From Gordius sp. MW1 (lineage: Eukaryota > Nematomorpha > Gordioida > Gordea > Gordiidae): a DNA stretch of 64,000 bases. Positions 34,437-45,480 of the stretch are shown in pieces. A model generated the notes under the pieces. It had not been told where the DNA came from and made no database searches. It saw only the letters and a list, made by a program, of their open reading frames with translations. How positions within the stretch are numbered: the stretch's first letter is position 1; the number at the start of each line of letters is the position of its first letter. The stretch lies in the NCBI GenBank assembly GCA_964036665.1, contig OZ038533.1, forward strand, positions 15,037,075 through 15,101,074, written 5' to 3'. The position numbers were made by a program, and so were the translations under genes.

Positions 34437-34784
34437 ATAACCTCAAACAGTAGTGGTATGAATGGGAATAAGATCGTGGATTTTAAAGATATACTACAAC
34501 CGCAAGCAACTTCTATCAGGCCCCACATGAGCTGTTAGGTAGGTATAGATTTTCTATTTTATTTTTACTCGCTCAAATAACTAACGCCTCTGAATGATGA
34601 ATTGTGCTCAAGAGTTACGATTTCGCTCGCTCCTCAACTAATAAAGAAAGTTAAATGAATTCTATTGGTAGTATTTTAATACCACTCTTTGGTTAGGTGA
34701 GATGGAAAACACCCTCTTCCAACTTAATACTAATATTTAAGCGGGTTAATATATATTATTATCGTTAACCTAACGCGCAGTAAT
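34437..34784. other. Short non-coding spacer
   Basis: Nothing recognised. Confidence 0.4.
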
Positions 34785-34789
34785 GTTAC

Positions 34790-35321
34790 TGTAAGAAAGT
34801 GATAAAAAGAATATGAAAGGTATATCACTTTAAATTAATTATTAATGTGAAAAGGTAAAAGAATTAAGTTTTAACAATTATCATGTTATTGGATATTTTA
34901 CTTACCTTAACTTTAATTTATGTTTTATGAATTTATTTCAATAATAATTAATCCCAAGTAACCGCGCGAATTAGTGAAGCGAAATTATTTATATCTAAAA
35001 ATGAAAAAAGCAAAAACTACATCTGTTCTATACGAACAAAGACAATAATTAACCAATAATAACGCGCGTATGGATATTTACATGTATATCTACGCGTCTG
35101 TATATAGATCCGAGTTAAAATGCGTAAGAGCAATGGGGAGGGGGAGAGGGACTACGCGTATACAGACTTTAATAAATATGCAAACTAAGATGAGGGGGGG
35201 GGGGGGGGTTTTGTGTGAGTGTGCCATGATACAACATTCTCCACAAAGAGCATACATTTCCCGTACTCTCTTGCAAGCGCAGCTGTGCTTTCTACTCATA
35301 ATGTAGTCAGCGACTACAACA
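34790..35321. repeat. LTR (left), 532 bp
   Basis: Identical to 36710-37242 through all compared lines except one G fewer in the G run near 35193-35208. The inner part has TATATAGA and CGCGCG words and an AT-rich half. Confidence 0.9.
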
Positions 35322-36690
35322 CCATACCCTTCACGATAACCTCCACCGACCTGATCGTTAACTTCTAAGCCCTGTCGTCGAATTTGAGTTGTTGACCTCG
35401 ATTTGTATTGAACATTACCAGGCTCGTTTTCCTGTTCGGTCTTGATTGGTCTTCTCGATTTAATTTCGTCGTTGACCGTAAAAATTGAAACGCAAACGCA
35501 CCATACCCTTCAAGCTTGCTAGGGGGAGAGCGTTTTGGCCAGAGCATCTGAGCGTCGTTGGGTTCGGGATAGGATACTTCACCCCAATTGTTTCTTTGAT
35601 TTTCCCCCATACGAGCAAGACAGAAACATCTTCGTCACTCTAAGTCGTCCAGGCCGCTCCTCTATAAGAGCCGCTAGCCTCTCGACCAAAGCGTACGATA
35701 TCTCCGGTAAATTATAGGTGACGTCGCTATACCACATATCAGCTATCGGCGCCGACATAGGCACCAGCGACATCACTAAGTGTAAAAAAACTGTCATCAG
35801 GCGTATCTCGCATAAATGCAACTCCGCCTACCATAATCACCTGGGAGCTATGAACTCCATAACGGTAACCTTGGACCTGACAACGATGGTATTAACTTCC
35901 CTTCGCACATGCGAGGTAATTAACTCCAACAAATTAATCAATCATGCGCACGGGCAATTTGCCCACCCAGAAAACTCGACCTCATCAAACCTAATATAAA
36001 GGTGATAGGGCATAAAGCCAAAAAAACAGGTCATAACAGGCAATAAGCCTCCGAATTAATTAAACACGTCCGTAGACGTCGCACCCGTAGGTGCCACACC
36101 CGAAAGTGTACCGACGATTAACGTCGAAAAACTAATTAATTCGCTTCTGGGATACACGTGCGCTCTTGCAAAAATACATTAATATCCGAAACCTCGTTCT
36201 ACACGTTAAATACCACCGCGTCATCTTGTCCACCAGCAGGTACCGACAGAATTTTCCAGAACTGCAATAGCGTTCTACAGCACCGGAATCACATACTCTC
36301 GGCGCTCTATTTCGCACTGTCAGATACCAGCTGATCAATCAAGGACAATGACGGATAGCGATTGACGGTCACATGCGCGTCAATCATATTTAAAAAATAT
36401 TAAATGAATTCCATGCGAAAAAAAAGCAAAAGCGAAAAATTTGAAGGAATAAAACATGCATTATAAAAAATGATTACCTTCGCGCGATTCTATTGGGACT
36501 TAAGTACTAATTATAAAATTTCAAACTACCAAACTCATTTCATTAAATCACATATTACCCTAAAATTTACGTTTAAATTTAAATTTCAAAATACCAAACT
36601 CATTAACCATTATCATCTTTCTTATAAAAGTTTTAAGACATAATTTATTTACTTATTTTAGTATCAAACATAAGATTAAAATTAAGTATC

Positions 36691-36708
36691 GGTTTACCGC
36701 TATCACCA
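36691..36708 (-). other. Candidate primer binding site (Leu-type tRNA)
   Basis: Minus-strand TGGTGATAGCGGTAAACC begins one base inside the LTR end. Its complement would be a tRNA 3' end reading ACCGCTATC-A-CCA. From memory, animal tRNA-Leu ends ACCGCTGCC-A-CCA, two differences away, so the primer is Leu-like or an unlisted relative. The position fixes the element on the minus strand. Confidence 0.5.
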
Positions 36709-36709
36709 T

Positions 36710-37242
36710 TGTAAGAAAGTGATAAAAAGAATATGAAAGGTATATCACTTTAAATTAATTATTAATGTGAAAAGGTAAAAGAATTAAGTTTTAACAATTA
36801 TCATGTTATTGGATATTTTACTTACCTTAACTTTAATTTATGTTTTATGAATTTATTTCAATAATAATTAATCCCAAGTAACCGCGCGAATTAGTGAAGC
36901 GAAATTATTTATATCTAAAAATGAAAAAAGCAAAAACTACATCTGTTCTATACGAACAAAGACAATAATTAACCAATAATAACGCGCGTATGGATATTTA
37001 CATGTATATCTACGCGTCTGTATATAGATCCGAGTTAAAATGCGTAAGAGCAATGGGGAGGGGGAGAGGGACTACGCGTATACAGACTTTAATAAATATG
37101 CAAACTAAGATGAGGGGGGGGGGGGGGGGTTTTGTGTGAGTGTGCCATGATACAACATTCTCCACAAAGAGCATACATTTCCCGTACTCTCTTGCAAGCG
37201 CAGCTGTGCTTTCTACTCATAATGTAGTCAGCGACTACAACA
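36710..37242. repeat. LTR (right), 533 bp
   Basis: Partner of 34790-35321, offset by 1920 bases until the G run. Confidence 0.9.
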
Positions 37243-37247
37243 GTTAC

Positions 37248-38340
37248 AAGGGCTTTTTTTAATCTGGTGTTGTGCCCGACAAAAAATTAATAATACTTTA
37301 TTTGAAAGATATAAAAATTAACTAAAAATTTACAAGGTCATCTCATTTGCTATATTTTTTACGTTTCTTTAAAAACCTATTATTAATTTTCAAGGTTCAG
37401 TAATTTTTATAATAACGAACGCGGGGTAACACAGCGAGGGAGATAGAGATGAGGGGTGGGGCACCTCTTATGCATTAATTTAAAAAATCTATAAAACCTG
37501 AATAGGGTTCGGGTGTGTTATAAAATGATGCCAATTTTTTTTGGAAGCTATGCATGATATTGCATAAGTTGACTCCATTGTTGACTTTTAAAGTATATTT
37601 ATATTATAAAAATACCTGCATGATCTCTTAAATAATTTAAAAATTCTGTCAAAATCCAAAATCAGCTGTATGTTAACTCGGTAAAAAAGGATAGAATTTA
37701 TTTTAGCGCAAGATTTTATAAGGACCATAATGCCCGAGTGGGACCCCGAGCTTAGCCGACGGCTTGTTTATATATGGTGAGGCGGGCACCTCAAGAGTAT
37801 TCGGACTTAATAGGCTTTTCTTTAATTTATTTATTTTGTTTTGGCGTAAAATTTTTTTTGGCTTTCATATTTAATAATGATAATTATTTTTCTATCGGGG
37901 GAAAAAATATAGAGAATTGATTTAGTCGCTTAATTGGTACTGTTTAATTAACAGTAAAATTATAGACTTTTTCCTAGATGTAAGAATTTAAGTTATTTTT
38001 TTAAACTCCAAAAATCTCTAACAATTTTGGAGCTCCGTCCGTTCCCTCGACATTTATTAAATAATAGTGTTTGTTTCTTAATTTTGTTTACAATAATATC
38101 CTCAATATTTTTTTTAATTTTGACAATTTCAAAATTATTTCCAAAGGAGGGATAATATAATGCAAGATATAAAAACGAGGTTATTAAAAAAAATTTATTT
38201 GACTTATTAAAATATTTTAATATATTATATAATAAAATGAAACAATAATAGAAATCAATATTTTATAGATGATTTAACAAATATTTGTTTAATGTATATA
38301 ACATTAGTTAATTATACAATGGGCAAATCGTCATTTAAAA
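37248..38340. other. AT-rich non-coding stretch
   Basis: No gene and no ended repeat recognised. Confidence 0.5.
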
Positions 38341-38400
38341 CAGTGATTCTTAACAGGGGGCAGCGAGAAGTCTACGGGGGGCCGCCAAATTATGCAAAAA
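38341..38400. mobile_element. Left end of a hAT-type element
   Basis: CAGTGATTCTTAACAGGGGG is close to the CAGTGGTTCTCAAC start of many hAT elements. A matching right end was not found, so only a fragment is claimed. Confidence 0.4.
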
Positions 38401-38660
38401 ATTTTAGAATATAATATTTATATTGTGAAATTATATGTGATAATTTAAAGGGGCAAGAATTTAAGAAATTATGTTGTGCTGTTACTTAAGTAAGCATACA
38501 AATTTTACCTAGGTTCCCAGGGCGGCCAGGGGTAAAATTAACCCCCTTGCCTGGGAAGGAGAGGCAGGGGGGGGGGGGCAGTTGCTTACTAATTTTAAAA
38601 AATTAGTTATAATGATTTTTACAGGAGCATTTTATAGTTTTAGCCTTTACTTAAAAACAG

Positions 38661-39560
38661 TTTGGTCAATGGTCACTTTTTTCCATTGATCAGCACCAAG
38701 AGACGATCTATAAATACACACGAGTCAAAAAAAAACGAAAAAAAATATCGCTTCACAATTTGGCCAATGGTCATTTTTTCATTGGTCAGTACCCAGAGAC
38801 GGTCTATAAATACATACGAGTCAAAAAAAAGCGAAAAAAAATTTCGCATCACATTTTGGCCAATGGTCATTTTTTTCCATTGGTCAGTACCCAGAGACGG
38901 GCTATAAATACATAAGAGTCAAAAAAACAAAAAAAAATTTCGATTTACATTTTGGCCAATGGTCATTTTTTTCCATTGGTCAGTAGCCAGCGGACAGCCA
39001 AAAAGACATATTATCAATGATATTAACAAGAACAATATATTAATTTAATTTAAAAACAAATACCCTCTCCGGGATTCGAACCCACATTAGTAGAGGCATA
39101 AGCTTTTGTAGGAGCAGCAGCCAGCGGACGACCAAAAGTCATATTATCAATGGTTATTAACATAAACAATATATTAATTGTGAAAAAAAAACGAAAAAAA
39201 ATTTCGATTCACACTTTGGCCAATGGTCATTTTTTCCATCGGTCAGTACCAAGAGACAGTCTATTAATATATAAGAGCCAAAATTAACGAAAAAAAAATT
39301 TTCGATTAACATTTTGGCCAATGGTCATTTTTTTCCATTGGTCAGCAGCCAGGACACGTTAAAAGTCGATATAAATACATAAGAGTCAAAAAAAAATGAA
39401 AAAAAAAATTTCGATTCACACTTTGGCCAGTGGTCAGTTTTTCATTGGTCAGTACCAAGAGACAGTCTATTAATATATAAGAGCCAAAAATAAGGAAAAA
39501 CTTTTTTTTGATTAACATTTTGGCCAATGGTCATTTTCTTCCATTGGTCAGCAGCCAGTG
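38661..39560. repeat. Array 1 of ~100-bp CCAAT/TATA-like units
   Basis: TTTGGCCAATGGTC starts recur at 38661, 38759, 38855, 38951, then 39215, 39312, 39422 and 39518. Each unit has TTTGGCCAATGGTCATTTTT, then CCATTGGTCAGTACC, an AGAGACGGTCTATAAATACA stretch (some units have CTATTAATATATAA), and an A-rich run ending ATTTCGATTCACA. Units vary at about one base in ten. Between 39000 and 39210 two shorter modules with a B-box-like word interrupt the array. Confidence 0.85.
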
Positions 39561-40078
39561 GACTGCCAAAAAGCCATATTATTAATGGTAGTAACAAGAA
39601 CAATATATTAATTTAAAAAAAAATAACAAAAAAATTTGTTCCTCTTTGAGTATCGAACCAGCAATTAAGAATTTGCCCTCGATGGGATTCGAACCCATAT
39701 CAGGAGAGGCATAGGCTTTTGTGGGGGGGGGCACAGGGACCCATATCAGTAGAGGCATAGGCTCTGTCGGGGGAGGGCATAGGGTAATTGTCAATGTTAG
39801 CCAAAAAAAACGAAAAAAATAATTTCGATTCATATTTTGGCCAATGGTCATTTTTTCCATTGGTCAGCAGCCAGCGGACGGCCAAAAAATCTTATTATCA
39901 ATGGTAGTAACAGGAACAATCATAATAGTCAAAAAAAACGAAAAAAAAACTTGGATTCACATTTTGGCCAATGGTCATTTTTTTCATTGGTCAGCACCCA
40001 ACGGACGGCCAAAAAGTCTTATTATCAGAACAATCATAAGAGTCAAAAAAAACTCCGGGATTCGAACCCAAAAACTAG
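39561..40078. repeat. tRNA-like and hairpin modules
   Basis: In reverse, GGGTTCGAATCCCATCGAGG (about 39677-39696) and CTGGTTCGATACTC (about 39648-39661) are B-box words in tandem, followed by repeated CCTATGCCTCT(C/A)CTGAT phrases. Hairpin modules lie at 39835 and 39962. Confidence 0.65.
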
Positions 40079-40612
40079 TTAAAAACTCGGGCCTTCGGCC
40101 CTCGTGGAAAGGGGGAGAAGGGAAGGGGAAAGGGAGGAGGGGAGGGAAAGGGAACGGGGGACGACTCATCTATACTCCGTATAAATGTCTCATATTTGCT
40201 ATGCAATTTATGGGCTAGAAAGGTGGGAAGGGGCGAGAATGCTTATAGGCGGTATTAAATGCTTAATGATTAATTAATTATTTATACAAATTTTCCATCA
40301 CTTTGGCCAGTGGTGATCTTATCTAATGGTTAGTAGACAAATAACTAGCCTATAATTATAAGCAAAAAAAATTTCAATTTATTTGGCCAATGATCATTTT
40401 TTTTCATTGGTTTGTAGCCAGCGGACGGCCAAAAAGTCATATTATCAATGGTATTAACAAGAACAAGATATTAATTTAATTTAAATAAAAATTTTGCCCT
40501 CTCCTGGGATTGAACATGAAACCTCCAGGTCAGAAAGCAGGGGCAAATAACTTGGTGGACAACGGACGGACGGACACCAACGAGCCCATAAATTTCATAG
40601 CAATTAATACAA
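40079..40612. mobile_element. Second single unit of the hairpin/tRNA-like family
   Basis: Same order as 33773-34436: CTCGGGCCTTCGGCCCTCG, purine tract, TTTGCTATGCAATTTATGGG, GGGGCGAGAATGC, hairpin modules, CCTGGGATTGAACATGAAAC, the GGACGGACGGACAC phrase, and the end ACGAGCCCATAAATTTCATA. It lacks one tRNA-like piece, which accounts for the shorter length. Confidence 0.65.
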
Positions 40613-41200
40613 AAGTATCCAGGAATGTAATCTTCTGGCTAAATCAATTTCAGCACCTATGTTCAAATGCGTTTTTAATTAAAATGTCTCTGCCTACCTG
40701 CTTTTTTATTTAATTAATTAACATTAAAGACTTGAAGTTAAAGTATTATTCATTATTTTGCTTTCCAACAAATGCCCCCAGTAAATTAATATGGAAAAAA
40801 TAAAAGATGATAATAATTAAAAGGTTAGGCTGGTGCAAAGCCAAAAAATTATTAATTCTTATGATTTACTATCAAATTTAAGTGATAAAATACTTACAAA
40901 TCGGCCTGCCAAAGGATAGCGTTCTATCTCATTAATTTATTTGCAATATTTGTAATGGAAAGGTATTTGTTAAAAATAACAAATATTCAAATTGGGTTTG
41001 TAACATGGGGTAACCAAAATGGAAGGTGATAAATGCCTCAAAAAGAAGATTTTTGGAATTAAGGGTGGCTTTCCTTGTGCCTGCCCATAGCTGCATCTTT
41101 AGTATGGCTGCAACTTCAATTAATACTTTTTAGGCCGCCTTTCTAGTTTGCCAATTGAGTTTGTGAATATTCTATAGTTAGTAGTTGTGATCAATAATAT
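40613..41200. other. AT-rich non-coding stretch
   Basis: Nothing recognised. Confidence 0.5.
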
Positions 41201-41204
41201 ATAC

Positions 41205-41480
41205 GCGAGCGTAGCCTAGATTCAAATTAAAGGGGGGCAATAACGATTTAGTAAGAGGCAAAATGTTCATATTTTTAAATTATAGTCTAAACTATATTAA
41301 ATTTTAAAAAAAATGGATTTAGAGGAGGCAGCCGCCATGGGCGTAGCCAAGGAGGGCTGATAAGTTGGCCCGCGGGTTGCTGATTCATTCCTAAGGGGCG
41401 AGGGGGTGGAGCGCAATCGATCGAAGCTATGCCCCGCCCCCCGCCCCCGAGGGGTGGGTTTGAATAGTACTGCTGCTGCA
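41205..41480. mobile_element. Nested small hAT-type MITEs
   Basis: AGCGTAGCCTAGATTCAAAT with GGGGGGCAATAACGATTTAG matches the left half of the 47197 element. Its right end (GAGGAGGCAGCCGCC) runs straight into ATGGGCGTAGCCAAGGAGGG, the start of another. The second is very GC-rich with facing C and G runs (41425-41455). Confidence 0.55.
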
Positions 41481-41522
41481 CTGTGTGAGGGAGGTGTGTG
41501 TGTGGTGGCGGATTAGATTAAC

Positions 41523-41746
41523 CTTGGCAATGAATTCGTTTTATGAGCGCTTGCGCTACGCATTTTTGCCACTCACTGCCCCACAATTTTAGTGACATCA
41601 AATATCCGCGGTAAATTTCTGATGTAAAAAAATCTTTGGGATCGTGTGTAAGCCGAGTGGGGGTAAGGCTTATATAGCCATTTTTTACATATGTGACATT
41701 TAACATCGAGTCATCGACATCATACACATGGCTATAGACTTGGTTT
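41523..41746 (-). CDS. Candidate internal exon, unknown product
   Basis: A minus-strand open frame reads NQVYSHVYDVDDSMLNVTYV, then NGYISLTPTRLTHDPKDFF, then SEIYRGYLMSLKLWGSEW and KCVAQALIKRIHCQG. Composition is protein-like and unlike nearby AT-rich frames. It is bounded by TTTGTAAGCAG (acceptor-like) and CCAAG|GTTAAT (donor-like). I do not recognise the family, and no neighbouring exon is seen, so it could be a captured exon or chance. Confidence 0.3.
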
Positions 41747-41749
41747 CTG

Positions 41750-42170
41750 CTTACAAACGAGCCAGAACATAAATAAGAGCTCAGTAATTAGTAAAACTTT
41801 TTTATATAAAAATTCATAAATAATCTTTAAAGTCGTCCCCATTAAATTTCGCAGCCGATGGCACTATTTATATGCAGCTCTACATATTGTTTTCAAGAAT
41901 AATAATTTTTCATAATATTTTTATAAAATTTGTTATACCGTTGTTAGAATATAGCTTATATTTAATTTCAGACAATTTATCTCCCTTAAAAAACTTAGGA
42001 AGAACGTCTAGCTAGGTTGTGAGGCGATAACTCACTTCTATTTAAATTCGTGATTTGTGACTATTTGTGTCTCTTACTTGACTAATTAAAATTCCTTTCA
42101 TACCAAGAATTAACAAATAAACTAGTAATTTAGATTATAATAATTTTTTTATTTTACAAAAAAATACACT
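41750..42170. other. AT-rich non-coding stretch
   Basis: Nothing recognised apart from a lone GTAGCCAGCGGACGGC module just after it (42189). Confidence 0.45.
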
Positions 42171-42537
42171 GTTATTTTTTTCATTGGTCAGTAGCCAGCG
42201 GACGGCTAAAAAGTCATATAATCAATGGTATTAACAAGAACAATATATATTTTAATTTAAAAAAAAATACTTATAACATATGAAAGAGTTAAAAAAAGAG
42301 TATAGTGAAATGCAGTAAATTAATAAATGGGGTAAATAACTAAGTTTAAAAACGGGTATATGTGCCAAAATTCAAAAATATTTAAAATTAGGCGTGTAAC
42401 AAACATTATATTATAAAACATCACAATGTTAGATTTTGCAGAATTGTTGGGAGAAATTTTATGTTGAATTTGAACAATTTTTAATTAAAAAAATCAGAAT
42501 AAAATTTTAACAGCAATAGAAGATTTTTGGATTCACA

Positions 42538-43325
42538 TTTTGGCCAATGATCATTTTTTTCCTTTGGCCAGCAGCCAGGACACGTTAAAAGTCGATATAA
42601 ATACATAAGAGTCAAAAAAAAAAATTTCGATTAACATTTTAGCCAATGGTCTTTTTTTCCATTGGTCAGCAGCCACCAGACGTGCAAAAAGCCATATTAT
42701 GAATGGTATTAACAGGAACAATCATAAGAGTCAAAAAAAATTGAAAACAAAAATTAGATTCACATTTTGTCCAATGGTCATTTTTTTCCAATGGGCAGTT
42801 CCAACAGATGGTCTATAAATCAATGTTAGCCAATACAACGAAAAAAAAATTTTCGATTCATATTTTGGCCAATGGTCATATTTTCCTTTGATCAGCAGCC
42901 AGGACACTTTAAAAGTCGATATAAATACAGAAGAGTCAAAAAAAAATGAAAAAAAAAATTCGATTCACACTTTGGCCAATGGTCATTTTTTCCATCGGTC
43001 AGTACCAAGAGACAGTCTATTAATACAAGAGCCAAAAATAACAAAAAAAAAATTTCGATTAACATTTTGGCCAATGGTCATTTTTTCCATTGGTCAGCAG
43101 CCAGGACACGTTAAAAGTCGATATAAATACATAAGAGTCAAAAGAAAAATGAAAAAAAATTTTTGATTCACACTTTGGCCAGTGGTCATTTTTTTCATTG
43201 GTCAGTACCAAGAGACAGTCTATTAATATATAAGAGCCAAAAATAACGAAAATTTTTTTTTTTATTAACATTTTGGCCAATCATTTTCTTCCATTGGTCA
43301 GCAGCCAGTGGACGGCCAAAAAGCC
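42538..43325. repeat. Array 2 of ~100-bp CCAAT/TATA-like units
   Basis: Unit starts at about 42538, 42638, 42765, 42863, 42971, 43066, 43173 and 43272. Units alternate between two subtypes: one with GCAGCCAGGACACGTTAAAA then GTCGATATAAATACATAAGA, the other with CAGTACCAAGAGACAGTCTA then TTAATATATAAGAGCC. The pair therefore forms a ~200-bp higher-order repeat. Confidence 0.8.
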
Positions 43326-44165
43326 ATATTATTAATGGTAGTAACAAGAACAATATATTAATTTAAAATAAATAACAAAAAAATTTGGCCCTCTTTGAGT
43401 ATCGAACCAGCAATTAAGAATTTGTCCTCGATGGGATTCGAACCCACATCAGTAGAGGCATAGGCTTTTGTAGGGGGGGGGGGCACAGGGACCCATATCA
43501 GTAGAGGCATAGGCTCTGTCGGGGGAGGGCATAGGGGAATTGTCAATGTTAGCCAAAAAAAACGAAAAAAATAATTTCGATTCACATTTTGGCCAATGGT
43601 CATTTTTTCCATTGGTCAGCAGCCAGCGGACGGCTATAAAGTCTTATTATCAATGGTAGTAACAGGAACAATCATAATAGTCAAAAAAAACGAAAAAAAA
43701 ACAGGATTCATAAAAATAACAAAAAAATTTGGCCCTCTTTGAGTATCGAACCAGCAATTAAGAATTTGCCCTCGATGGGACAGTAGAGGCATAGGCTTTT
43801 GTAGGGAGGGGGGGGCACAGGGACCCATATCATTAGAGGCATAGGCTCTGTCGGGGGAGGGCATAGGGGAATTGTCAATGTTAACCAAAAAAAACGAAAA
43901 AAATAATTTCGATTCACATTTTGGCCAATGGTCATTTTTTCCATTGGTCAGCAGCCAGCGGACGGCCAAAAAGTCTTATTATCAATGGTAGTAACAGGAA
44001 CAATCATAATAGTCAAAAAACTTGGATTCACATTTTGGCCAATGGTCATTTTTTTCATTGGTCAGCACCCAACGGACGGCCAAAAAGTCTTATTATCAAT
44101 GGTAGTAACAAGAACAATCATAAGAGTCAAAAAAAACTCCGGGATTCGAACCCAAAAACTAGTTA
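43326..44165. repeat. tRNA-like and hairpin modules, duplicated block
   Basis: The block from TTTGGCCCTCTTTGAGTATC to the GCAGCCAGCGGACGG hairpin occurs twice (about 43383-43640 and 43729-43980), and a related block lies at 39630-39900. In the second copy a B-box word is deleted (GATGGGACAGTAGAGG). CTCCGGGATTCGAACCC ends the block at 44138. Confidence 0.7.
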
Positions 44166-44166
44166 A

Positions 44167-44457
44167 ATTAACAAAAATTAAAAGTAAACAACGTGACAAG
44201 ACATTCGGTGCAAGACAAGACATTCGGTGCGTGACAAGACATTCGGTGCAAGACAACGCAAGACACCGAACAGCGTTACAAACAAAATGGAAAGCGAGCC
44301 CATAAATTGCATAGCAATTAATTAACAAAAATTAAAAGTAAACAACGTGACAAGACATTCGGTGCAAGACAAGACATTCGGTGCAAGACAACGCAAGTCA
44401 CCGAACAGCGTTACAAACAAAATGGAAAGCGAGCCCATAAATTGCATAGCAATTAAT
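44167..44457. repeat. Tandem pair, 154-bp unit with inner GACAAGACATTCGGTGC repeats
   Basis: ATTAACAAAAATTAAAAGTA starts at 44167 and 44321. Each unit holds two or three ACATTCGGTGCAAGACA words, CACCGAACAGCGTTACAAAC, and ends with GCGAGCCCATAAATTGCATA, the family end motif. The second unit has one inner word fewer. Confidence 0.85.
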
Positions 44458-45470
44458 AAATGATAAATTTTCACCTCCAACCCTTCCGAAATTTAATATA
44501 ACCCAGCATTATTAAAAAAAGATGCTGTTTTTAAATATAAATTTTAATAATCTCAATTAATTACAACAAAGATTTAAAATTTGCCGATGTCATTAAGAAA
44601 ATACTGGGTTTCTAAGACGAAATTATAACTTTTAATCATTTGACAAATTTCGAGAGTGAATAGAATGTTTAGTCAACCAAAAGATTCACCAACATTTAAA
44701 TGTAGCATATTTTTTTTTATAAGAGATGTACAAAATACTCATCTGGAATAAGACACAAAAAATATCTATTTGAGACACTTTGTGCAATAAAGGGTTGAGG
44801 CATATCTACTTATATACAGTTTAATCCTAACAAAACTCCAGATAAAATAATCATTACTCTAGAATGAATTATCACCACAATATATATTATATTCCCATTC
44901 CATTAATTTTGAGCTCGGCTATTATTTTTTTAGACATAACACACTTTAATTCTGGGAGATTAGGTTCAAATAGCGGTCCTTTATTTAACTTTCGTGATTT
45001 ATGAAAAATGTTGTGTATGAAACGTGACGAGTGAGAGGGCTTTTATTCAAAATGATGATAGCACAATATATCATAACATGATTCGTAGCATAAATAATAA
45101 GCGTGAGTTGGTAAAAAAACAAACAAAATATACATAACGCTATCACCCAAACAAAGTGCAATCTCTGTCTGTGCGCGTGGTGTATAATAAAACGTCGTAC
45201 GGTAAAAAAGTCGATTACAATCACGATTTGAGGGAAGGGGAAGATATGTTATCAATAAAGAGCAGAGAGGTATAATATGGATAAAGTAGAGACGTGTATA
45301 TTTCTATAAAATAATTCGTGCCAAGTGGATAAAGTTATAAATGCAATAAATTAGTCGTTGTTCGATTGAATGATAATTCCTTAAATCCATTCGAATGAGC
45401 CAAGCTGAAGTAGAGATAGAGAAGGTCTCAAAAAAAATTCCATAATTATACCAAACATGCATCGCTGAGA
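44458..45470. other. AT-rich non-coding stretch
   Basis: No gene or ended repeat recognised. Confidence 0.5.
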
Positions 45471-45480
45471 TCGCTTAGAG

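Larger units (their letters stand above)
34790..37242 (-). mobile_element. Young non-autonomous LTR retrotransposon, complete
   Basis: Two direct LTRs (34790-35321 and 36710-37242) flank 1388 bp, and a 5-bp target duplication GTTAC lies on both sides (34785-34789, 37243-37247). Read on the minus strand the LTRs begin TGTTGTAGTCGC and end TTTCTTACA, the usual TG...CA form. A primer site follows one base after the LTR on that strand. The inside lacks reverse transcriptase, integrase and protease motifs, so it needs another element's enzymes, like TRIM or LARD elements. Minus frame 35821-35579 has VTYNLPEISYALVERLAALI, which may be a gag capsid remnant. The LTRs differ only in one G of a homopolymer. 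Confidence 0.85.

Noticed and set aside
35535..35999. Plus-strand gene inside the LTR element (one TAG in an otherwise open 155-codon frame)
   Set aside because: LTR polarity and primer site place the element on the minus strand, and the frame has no recognisable motif.
38661..43325. CRISPR-like regular array
   Set aside because: Spacers are as similar as repeats, units are ~100 bp and AT-rich, and the setting is eukaryotic; it is satellite-like.
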